A stretch of DNA of 13,168 nt. Source: an uncultured delta proteobacterium (lineage in GTDB: Bacteria > UBA10199 > GCA-002796325 > 1-14-0-20-49-13). This document shows, piece after piece, positions 1-5,318 of this stretch. Position numbers and translations under genes: made by a program. The stretch spans positions 1 through 13,168 of the forward strand of contig CAIPVD010000134.1 of assembly GCA_903868375.1 (NCBI GenBank). The letters are read 5' to 3'. The notes below the pieces were generated by a model. It was not told where the DNA came from. It made no database searches and saw only the letters and a program-made list of their open reading frames with translations. The number at the start of each line of letters is the position of its first letter. Positions within the stretch are counted from its first letter, which is position 1.

Positions 1-110
1 GGTTTTTCCTTTGCGGAATCAGGAATGATGATGCCGCCTTTTGTTTTTTCTTCTTCGCCGAGCCTCTTTACGAGGACGCGATCGTGTAGCGGTTTGAACT
101 TTGCTGACAT
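1..110 (-). CDS. groES: Co-chaperonin GroES (Hsp10), N-terminal part, cut by window edge
   Basis: GroES is the heptameric lid of the GroEL folding chamber in the cytoplasm. Only about the first 36 codons are present. They read MSAKFKPLHDRVLVKRL, then a Glu/Lys stretch, then GGIIIPDSAKEK. The PLHDRVLVKR segment and the start of the mobile loop (KTKGGIIIPDSA) are hallmarks of the family. The ATG at 108-110 is preceded by GGAGG at 116-120, which fixes the start. Upstream are a CIRCE operator (137-163) and a promoter (181-208), so the gene is most likely heat-inducible through HrcA. By the usual gene order groEL would follow beyond the left edge, but this cannot be seen. Identification is secure despite truncation. 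Confidence 0.95.
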   Translation of the reverse strand, partial: MSAKFKPLHDRVLVKRLGEEEKTKGGIIIPDSAKEK

Positions 111-136
111 ATGTTCCTCCCTTTATTTGTTTGGTC

Positions 137-163
137 TTAGCACTCTAACCAATAGAGTGCCAA
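137..163 (-). promoter_or_regulatory. CIRCE operator (HrcA binding site)
   Basis: TTAGCACTC, nine bases, then GAGTGCCAA. The consensus is TTAGCACTC-N9-GAGTGCTAA, so there is a single mismatch in the second arm. It lies between the predicted -10 box and the groES start, where HrcA represses groE operons in many bacteria. It implies an hrcA gene elsewhere in the genome. Confidence 0.93.
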
Positions 164-180
164 TCTGAACCGGTGCGCCA

Positions 181-208
181 TATATAATGATGCTGAAGCT
201 GAAGTCAA
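181..208 (-). promoter_or_regulatory. Sigma-70-type promoter of groES
   Basis: Read on the minus strand: -35 TTGACT (203-208), a 16-bp spacer and -10 TATATA (181-186). Transcription would start around 174, just upstream of the CIRCE element, so the operator lies in the initial transcribed region. The promoter begins about 16 bp past the osmC-like stop codon, so read-through from that gene is also possible. Confidence 0.75.
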
Positions 209-223
209 GGGGGGATTAAGGAA

Positions 224-637
224 TTATACGGCTATAACAACTTTAAAGTTCAAAGAGTTGGCAACTGTGCAATATTCTTCGGCTTTTTGGAATAAGACGT
301 CTAATTTTTGCCTGTCTGCTTCATTAATAAGGGTTACCTTCGGTTTTATAGTTATTGAGGTTATGGCATGATGCTTACCGTCCGGCATTCCAATTTCAGC
401 GGTTGCCTCGGACGAAAAATGCGAAAAACTTACGTGCGATTTATCTGCGATCATCTGGAACGTTACGAAAAAGCATGTTTCAGCCGCAGAAAGCAACATG
501 TGAACCGGTGACCATGCCTTTGGATTGTCGGCCAGGGCAGTTTTTGAAGTTACCGATATCGTATCGACCGCTCCAAAATTTGCGGAACAACATGCGCCGT
601 TTTTCCAATCAAGCTTTGTGGATATTGTGTTTTCCAT
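224..637 (-). CDS. OsmC/Ohr-family protein (peroxide-detoxification fold)
   Basis: A 137-residue protein of normal OsmC-family length. The family reduces organic or inorganic hydroperoxides with a pair of cysteines in an intertwined cytoplasmic dimer. The two expected cysteines are visible: Cys55 in the helix after the SPVHMLLSAAETC stretch, and Cys123 in AEEYCTVANSL near the C-terminus. An extra Cys pair (16-17) lies in the N-terminal region. The conserved 'P..LLL.A...C' helix is present as SPVHMLLSAAETC. The ATG at 637 has AGGGGA at 645-650 as ribosome binding site. It is the last gene of a three-gene minus-strand run, 18 nt after a DUF507 gene. Substrate is not predictable; some family members (YhfA type) have no proven peroxidase activity. 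Confidence 0.85.
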   Translation of the reverse strand: MENTISTKLDWKNGACCSANFGAVDTISVTSKTALADNPKAWSPVHMLLSAAETCFFVTFQMIADKSHVSFSHFSSEATAEIGMPDGKHHAITSITIKPKVTLINEADRQKLDVLFQKAEEYCTVANSLNFKVVIAV

Positions 638-655
638 ATTAATGTCCCCTTAAGG

Positions 656-925
656 TTATTTTATCTTGGTCATCTCTTCGCGGTAGAACTGTTCGAATAG
701 GGCATCCCATTCGTTCGATCCTTCAGGAATGTTGCGTTTGATAGAAGCTACCTTTGTTCGCACCTTTTGATCGATCACCTCTTCGGCCTTTAAGAATTTG
801 ATCATCAGTTTTTTGATCTCTTGGCTCGTGTGTGCCTCGTCGCTAAATGCGGCTAGTCCCTCGCGCACAAGAGTTTTCACTATATGATGTGAAAGAAAAT
901 TTATTCGGTCGTCGGTGAGTCTCAT
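656..925 (-). CDS. DUF507 family protein, copy 2
   Basis: An 89-residue, highly charged, mostly helical protein beginning MRLTDDRINFLSHHIVKTL. It resembles the DUF507 family (short proteins of unknown function in deltaproteobacteria, Aquificae and others). The N-terminal 'R...I..L...I...L' helix and the long central charged helix match the neighbouring paralogue at 927-1196 in length and layout. The start lies 1 nt after the stop codon of that paralogue and has no strong ribosome binding site of its own, so translation is probably coupled. No catalytic motif, signal peptide or membrane segment is visible. The biochemical role is unknown. That the two copies form a complex is inference from their tandem arrangement. 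Confidence 0.8.
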   Translation of the reverse strand: MRLTDDRINFLSHHIVKTLVREGLAAFSDEAHTSQEIKKLMIKFLKAEEVIDQKVRTKVASIKRNIPEGSNEWDALFEQFYREEMTKIK

Positions 926-926
926 A

Positions 927-1196
927 TTAAAGGGTGAACCCTTTCTGCTTTGCGAGCTGCTTCTTTATCATGGCGAATGCCCTTGATTCGTCGATATCGC
1001 CGCCGATCATCTTGCGATTCTTATCTAGCAGCTTGTGCGCTTCATCATCCAGCGCGCGTTCGGCATCCATGTTCTCGCCTATAAGGCTGATTATCCTGCC
1101 CGCCACCGCTTCTTCCGCTGCCTTAAGATGATGCTCCGCCGCAAGCGAAGCGGTTATCGCATGAGCTATCTTTTCTACGTGAACTTTTCTAAGCAT
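927..1196 (-). CDS. DUF507 family protein, copy 1
   Basis: An 89-residue helical protein starting MLRKVHVEKIAHAITASLA, the same length as the DUF507 copy directly downstream. Both have an N-terminal amphipathic helix, a charged central segment and a C-terminal F..I..Q.A or F..E..K type tail, so I read them as diverged paralogues. The start at 1196 is preceded by AAGGTG about 5 nt upstream. It is the first gene of the minus-strand run DUF507-DUF507-OsmC-like, and its promoter must lie in the 73-bp gap shared with the divergent SET-domain gene. Function unknown. Confidence 0.8.
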   Translation of the reverse strand: MLRKVHVEKIAHAITASLAAEHHLKAAEEAVAGRIISLIGENMDAERALDDEAHKLLDKNRKMIGGDIDESRAFAMIKKQLAKQKGFTL

Positions 1197-1269
1197 GGAG
1201 GCACCTTATATAAAGGCTTCTCGTTAATCAATCTTGTTTTTGGATATAAACTGTGGCATCTTTAAAACC

Positions 1270-1728
1270 ATGCAGAGCAAGGTTTGTATAGGAAAGACAA
1301 AGTTCAGGGGCAAAGGTGTCTTTGCGAAGGCGGATATTAAAAAGGGCGAACTGATTTTAAGGCGTAAAGGCAAGATAGTTACCGCCGAAGAACTGGCAAA
1401 AATGCCCAAGGCCGTTCACGACCACTCATTTCCGCTTTCCAAGGACAAATATCTGTTAAGCGAGCCGCCAGCCAAATTCTTAAACCATTCTTGCGAACCA
1501 AATGCGGGGATCGTGAATAATAAGGATCTGGCGGCAATGCGTGATATAAAGAAGGGCGAAGAGATAACCTACGATTACGTGACTGTCGGTGCCGATGAAT
1601 GGATAATGAAATGCCGCTGCGGTTCTGCGATATGCCGAAAGATAATAGGCAAATACAAAGATCTGGATGTCGCCACCAAGCGAAAATACTCAAAGTATGT
1701 CCCTGGTTGGGTGAAGAAAAGTGTTTGA
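1270..1728 (+). CDS. Small SET-domain protein (putative protein-lysine methyltransferase)
   Basis: SET-domain proteins transfer a methyl group from S-adenosylmethionine to lysine side chains. From the ATG at 1270 the product is 152 residues, essentially a bare SET domain. Visible motifs: GKGVFAKADIKKGELI (residues 15-30), the pseudoknot motif FLNHSCEPNAG (70-80), AMRDIKKGEEITYDY with the catalytic-site tyrosines (Tyr101, Tyr103), and a post-SET cysteine cluster CRCGSAIC (Cys115, 117, 122), which with Cys75 could bind zinc. A TTG 36 nt upstream would add 12 unrelated residues, so ATG is preferred, although no clear ribosome binding site precedes it. It lies 33 nt upstream of ddl on the same strand, possibly co-transcribed. 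The target protein is unknown. Confidence 0.82.
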   Translation: MQSKVCIGKTKFRGKGVFAKADIKKGELILRRKGKIVTAEELAKMPKAVHDHSFPLSKDKYLLSEPPAKFLNHSCEPNAGIVNNKDLAAMRDIKKGEEITYDYVTVGADEWIMKCRCGSAICRKIIGKYKDLDVATKRKYSKYVPGWVKKSV

Positions 1729-1761
1729 CGTGAACACCAACAAAAACTATCATCGAAACAT

Positions 1762-2871
1762 ATGACAAATAAACTTAAAGTCGGCGTTATTTTTGGCGGA
1801 AGAAGCGGTGAACACGAGGTTTCGCTTGTATCTGCAACATCCATTATAAATGCGCTCGATAAGAACAAGTACGAAGTAACTGCGATAGGCATAACGAAAG
1901 ATGGAAGATGGTTCGCAGGAAGTGACGTTCTAGAATTATTCAAGAGCGCCAAGACGCCGGGCGATAATGAAGAGGTGTCGATACTTCCAGCCCCAAACAA
2001 AAAGGGTCTTTTTCATCTATCGACCGGCAAGATAACGCCGCTCGATGTGATTTTTCCGGTTCTGCATGGAACGTTCGGCGAAGATGGCACGATCCAAGGA
2101 CTATTTGAAATGGCGGGGCTGCCGTACGTTGGCGCGGGCGTCATCGGTTCAAGCGTTGGAATGGATAAGATAGTTCAGAAAGATATTGCAAAAGTTAACG
2201 GCATTAATGTTTCTCCAGCCGTTTGGTTTCTGTCGCAGGAGTTTAAGGATGAAGCAGATAAGGTTGTTAAGCGCATAGAAAGCGAATTGAAATATCCGCT
2301 ATTTGTAAAGCCGGCGAATTCTGGTTCAAGCGTTGGGATATCAAAGGCGCACGATAGAAACGAACTGAAGGAATCGATAGCCGATGCCGTTAGGTACGAC
2401 CGCCGAGTTATCGTTGAAAATAGCGTAGAGAAGGCGCGCGAGATAGAAGTGGCGGTGCTAGGCAACGATGACCTAATTGCCTCCGTCCCCGGCGAAGTTG
2501 TCCCGTCGAACGAGTTCTACGATTACGATGCGAAATATGTCGATGGAAAATCGAAGACGCTGATACCGGCGGGCCTTCCAAAGGATGCCGAAAGAAAAGT
2601 CAGGGAGATGGCGATTAAGGCGTTCAAGATGCTGGACCTTTGCGGAATGGCGCGCGTAGATTTTCTCGTCACGAAGTCTGGAGTTTATTTCAATGAAGTG
2701 AACACGATACCTGGTTTCACATCTATAAGCATGTATCCGAAATTGATGGAAGCAAGCGGAGTTCCTTATTCAAAATTGCTTGATGAGTTGATCGCGCTCG
2801 CAATAGCCAGGTTCGAGCAGAAATCAAAACTCCTCACAAGTTATCAACCGAAGGAAAAGTGGTATAAGTAG
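1762..2871 (+). CDS. ddl: D-alanine--D-alanine ligase
   Basis: An ATP-grasp enzyme that joins two D-alanines for the peptidoglycan precursor UDP-MurNAc-pentapeptide, in the cytoplasm. At 369 residues it belongs to the longer Ddl group. Motifs: GGRSGEHEVSLVSA near the N-terminus (12-25, first D-Ala site), HGTFGEDGTIQGL (102-114), the glycine-rich ATP loop KPANSGSSVGISK (183-195), YDYDAKY (253-259) in the omega-loop region, and the metal/second-substrate region FNEVNTIPGFTS (310-321). The YDYDAKY form is typical of D-Ala-D-Ala rather than D-Ala-D-Lac (VanA-type) ligases. No strong ribosome binding site is visible at the start. Its stop is only 2 nt from the convergent NamZ-like gene, which also acts on the cell wall. 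Confidence 0.96.
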   Translation: MTNKLKVGVIFGGRSGEHEVSLVSATSIINALDKNKYEVTAIGITKDGRWFAGSDVLELFKSAKTPGDNEEVSILPAPNKKGLFHLSTGKITPLDVIFPVLHGTFGEDGTIQGLFEMAGLPYVGAGVIGSSVGMDKIVQKDIAKVNGINVSPAVWFLSQEFKDEADKVVKRIESELKYPLFVKPANSGSSVGISKAHDRNELKESIADAVRYDRRVIVENSVEKAREIEVAVLGNDDLIASVPGEVVPSNEFYDYDAKYVDGKSKTLIPAGLPKDAERKVREMAIKAFKMLDLCGMARVDFLVTKSGVYFNEVNTIPGFTSISMYPKLMEASGVPYSKLLDELIALAIARFEQKSKLLTSYQPKEKWYK

Positions 2872-2873
2872 AT

Positions 2874-4049
2874 TTAGGCGAGCTTGGCAATATCTTCGAA
2901 CGGTTTATTTTTATCCACAAGCTTTCGAAAGAATCGGCTGCCTGTAAGCAGGTCTATCGCCGGGATATCATCGACAAATTCGTAGGCCTCTTTGCGCCAT
3001 TTGAAATTTTTCGGATAGAGAGCGGCTATCGCATGTATCAGCGCCAAACCTGTTAAGTATGGTTTGAATTTGTTTCTATCGGTGATTATGAACTGCAGCC
3101 CTTCGCAGCGTTCCCCTTCGAATTTGCGCGATGTTGGAGTGAATACCACAGGGTCGTAATCGACGCCCTTGAGTTTCAATGAACGCATCTTTTTAACGAG
3201 CACCTTCCCGTCGATCCATGGCGCTCCAATTGTTTCGAACGGTGTCTGTGTCCCGCGGCCTTCTGAAATGTTTGTCCCTTCAAGCAGGCACATGCCGGGA
3301 TATAAAAGGGCAGCGGTTAGCGAGCGCATATTTGGAGATGGGTTCACCCATTTAAGCCCCGTCTGGTCAAAATACCATTCGCGATTCCAGCCTTCCATTT
3401 GAACTACATGAAATAGATCCGCCCGCGCCGACTTTGCGTTCTTCGGCTCGTTCTCGTATTCGTACTGCGCTATCTCGCCTATCGTTAGCCCATGCCTAAC
3501 AGGTATCGGGAACATTCCAACGAAAGACCTAAGCTCCGGATCTAATACCGGCCCTTCCGTATCGACTCCGTTTATCGGATTTGGACGATCACAAATTATA
3601 ACTTCAACTCCTTTTGCAAGGCAGACGCGCATTGCAAGGGCTACCGTTGCGGCATATGTGTAATAGCGGCTTCCGATATCCTGCAGATCTATCACCATTA
3701 CGTCGATATCTTTTATCATCTCCGGCGTTGGCGAAAGAGATGCAAAAGTATCTCCATAAAGGCTGTAAATTGGAATTTGTAATTTGGAATTTATTTGTGA
3801 TTTGGGATTTGAAATTTGGAATTTGCCGTGTTTCACGGTCTCCATATCCTGCGCGATGCCGGTTAGGCCGTGCTCTGGAGAGAAGAGGGCAGTTACCTTC
3901 CAGCCGCCGTCCTTCGCTTCATCTATTAAACGATCGACGATGTGTTTGCCCTTTGAGTCGATGCTCGCCACATGGGCAAGTACTCCGACGCGCTTGTTTT
4001 TAAGCAGCTCTTTTTGTTTTGATAATAATATTTCGTTTCCAAGTTTCAT
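2874..4049 (-). CDS. namZ: DUF1343 / NamZ-type exo-beta-N-acetylmuramidase, apparently cytoplasmic
   Basis: NamZ enzymes (glycoside hydrolase family 171) remove MurNAc from the non-reducing ends of peptidoglycan fragments during wall turnover. The 391-residue protein shows the family motifs in order: FSPEHGLTG (56-64, with the Glu-His pair of the proposed active site), VIDLQDIGSRYYTY (119-132), CDRPNPING (153-161) and EGTNISEGRGTQTPFE (257-272). No signal peptide is visible. An in-frame TGA nine codons upstream of the ATG rules out a longer N-terminus, so the protein appears cytoplasmic, unlike many secreted homologues. Residues 76-93 are encoded by an in-frame array of 7-bp repeats (3771-3823). 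Convergent with ddl, 2 nt apart. Family call is strong; activity is inferred. Confidence 0.88.
   Translation of the reverse strand: MKLGNEILLSKQKELLKNKRVGVLAHVASIDSKGKHIVDRLIDEAKDGGWKVTALFSPEHGLTGIAQDMETVKHGKFQISNPKSQINSKLQIPIYSLYGDTFASLSPTPEMIKDIDVMVIDLQDIGSRYYTYAATVALAMRVCLAKGVEVIICDRPNPINGVDTEGPVLDPELRSFVGMFPIPVRHGLTIGEIAQYEYENEPKNAKSARADLFHVVQMEGWNREWYFDQTGLKWVNPSPNMRSLTAALLYPGMCLLEGTNISEGRGTQTPFETIGAPWIDGKVLVKKMRSLKLKGVDYDPVVFTPTSRKFEGERCEGLQFIITDRNKFKPYLTGLALIHAIAALYPKNFKWRKEAYEFVDDIPAIDLLTGSRFFRKLVDKNKPFEDIAKLA
3771..3823. repeat. Array of 7-bp TGNNATT repeats inside the namZ-like gene
   Basis: On the plus strand there are seven 7-base units of form TGNNATT: TGGAATT, TGTAATT, TGGAATT, (TATT), TGTGATT, TGGGATT, TGAAATT, TGGAATT. 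A 4-base TATT lies between the third and fourth. Read on the coding (minus) strand they give residues 76-93, about KFQISNPKSQINSKLQIP, just after the active-site segment and before conserved IYSLYGD. The gene remains open through it. The composition (AT-rich) differs sharply from the surrounding coding sequence, so it looks like a tolerated repeat insertion or expansion. Confidence 0.8.
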
Positions 4050-4152
4050 AGGGCAAAGCCTTCTATAGGAATTTCAGAAAAAGTCCACGACTAAAAACTA
4101 TTATTAAACAGTGAGTTACAAAGCCATTCTTTAAGCCAATAAAAATAATTCC

Positions 4153-4180
4153 TTGCCTTTGCACTTTCGGCTGGTAAAAT
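4153..4180 (+). promoter_or_regulatory. Candidate sigma-70-type promoter of the radical SAM cassette
   Basis: -35-like TTGCCT (4153-4158), 16-bp spacer, -10-like TAAAAT (4175-4180), in the 189-bp gap between the divergent namZ-like gene and the radical SAM gene. The start would fall near 4187, inside an ATGCA-rich repeat block. Both boxes are one mismatch from consensus, so the site is plausible but unproven. Confidence 0.5.
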
Positions 4181-4210
4181 ATGCAAAAATTGCATATGCA
4201 GGAAATGCAT
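4181..4210. repeat. ATGCA-rich inverted-repeat block, candidate operator
   Basis: Directly after the -10 box: ATGCAA (4181-4186), AAA, TTGCAT (4190-4195) form a perfect 6-bp inverted repeat. TGCATATGCA (4191-4200) is a 10-bp palindrome, and ATGCAT recurs at 4205-4210. Position over the predicted start site suits a repressor or other regulator of the cassette. A similar cluster of three ATGCAT sites lies upstream of the response regulator (10734-10758). Confidence 0.45.
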
Positions 4211-4238
4211 TTATATTCATAAGGGTTCCCCAACCGCT

Positions 4239-5318
4239 ATGACAAAACTTGAGATATATCAAGGAACGGCATATTTTCCGGCAGTGGCAGCACTTGAAGT
4301 AACGCTCAAGTGTAACATGCACTGCATCCACTGCGGTTCTTCCGCGAATAGCAAGCCTAGAGAAAATGAGCTGACGCTTAAAGAGTGGATCTCGGTTGTG
4401 GATCAGCTAGTAGCTCTAGGTTCCGAATATATTACGCTCTCCGGCGGCGAGCCTTTTATCTGGCCGCATTGGAGAGAGCTTTGCCGCCACATCGCATCGA
4501 CGGGCAAGACGCTCTCCATTGTTTCCAACGGATATCATGTGACCGACGCGGACATCGACTACTTAAGATCGATCGGGATGTACAATATAGGTTTGAGCGT
4601 CGATGGAATGAAAAACGTCCACGATATAATTCGCCAGACCAAGGGTTCGTTCGATCGTGTAAGCGGTGCTATAAAGCGTTTCAAAAAGGCGGGCATCAAG
4701 GTCGTCGTTGCAACGTCGGTGAACAAACTAAATTACGAATGGCTGCCGCATTTAAGGCAATATCTTTCCGATCTAGGAATAGACCTGTGGCAGGTGCAGG
4801 TCGTCAATGCCTTTGGGCGAGCAGGGAGCGGTTCTTCTCCTATCGTCGTATCTAAAGAACAATATGTCGAGCTTATCGAGTTCATTCGTGAATCGCAGGG
4901 GCTATTCAAAAAGAAATTGATCAAGATGAACGTTATGCCGGCAGATTCCATCGGCTATTGCCACGGCATAGCCGCCGATATCTGGGGCGATATGGAGTGG
5001 AGCGGCTGCAACGCCGGCAGATATGTCGTTGGCATACAGAGCAACGGCAACGTCGTCGGCTGCCTCTCTCTTCAAAACGAAAAGTTCATCGCGGGCGATC
5101 TTCACAAGCAGACGTTAAAAGATATCTGGGAGGGCGCCGATGCGTTTTCCTATAACCGAAATTTTTGTGCGGGCGATCTTAAAGGCTCTTGCTCTGGTTG
5201 CACATCTGGCGATGCCTGTAGAGGCGGATGCCTTGCCATGGGTTCGTCGGCGACAGGCGAGCTCGGCAACAACCCGTATTGCTATAAACACATAACTGAA
5301 GGGGGACTAAATGTTTGA
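4239..5318 (+). CDS. Radical SAM/SPASM peptide-modifying enzyme (putative RiPP maturase)
   Basis: A 359-residue cytoplasmic enzyme predicted to cleave S-adenosylmethionine at a [4Fe-4S] cluster and modify a peptide by radical chemistry. The SAM cluster motif is CNMHCIHC (Cys25, 29, 32) and the SAM-binding LSGGEPF follows at 67-73. The C-terminus carries a textbook SPASM signature: Cys257, then G-x4-C (Gly270-Cys275), then C-x2-C-x5-C-x3-C (Cys318, 321, 327, 331) and a final Cys348, for auxiliary clusters. There is no N-terminal RRE/PqqD-like domain: the radical SAM core starts within about 20 residues. PqqE, MftC and AlbA share this architecture. The start ATG has only AAGGG 13 nt upstream. 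Its last 8 nt overlap the downstream metallopeptidase gene, so the two are translationally coupled. The exact reaction cannot be read from sequence. Confidence 0.9.
   Translation: MTKLEIYQGTAYFPAVAALEVTLKCNMHCIHCGSSANSKPRENELTLKEWISVVDQLVALGSEYITLSGGEPFIWPHWRELCRHIASTGKTLSIVSNGYHVTDADIDYLRSIGMYNIGLSVDGMKNVHDIIRQTKGSFDRVSGAIKRFKKAGIKVVVATSVNKLNYEWLPHLRQYLSDLGIDLWQVQVVNAFGRAGSGSSPIVVSKEQYVELIEFIRESQGLFKKKLIKMNVMPADSIGYCHGIAADIWGDMEWSGCNAGRYVVGIQSNGNVVGCLSLQNEKFIAGDLHKQTLKDIWEGADAFSYNRNFCAGDLKGSCSGCTSGDACRGGCLAMGSSATGELGNNPYCYKHITEGGLNV

Noticed and set aside
1234..1269. TTG start adding 12 residues to the SET-domain protein
   Set aside because: No ribosome binding site for TTG and no family similarity in the extension; the ATG at 1270 starts right before the domain.
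1197..1269. Divergent promoters for the DUF507 and SET genes
   Set aside because: TATAAA-like boxes occur on both strands but no -35 element is correctly spaced, so no promoter is called although one must exist here.
3771..3823. CRISPR array
   Set aside because: Units are only 7 bp with no spacers, and the array is in frame inside a gene.
4181..4222. A 13-codon ORF (MQKLHMQEMHLYS) just upstream of the radical SAM gene as an alternative precursor
   Set aside because: It has no ribosome binding site, begins at the -10 box upstream of the predicted transcription start, and its codons are simply the ATGCA repeat block.
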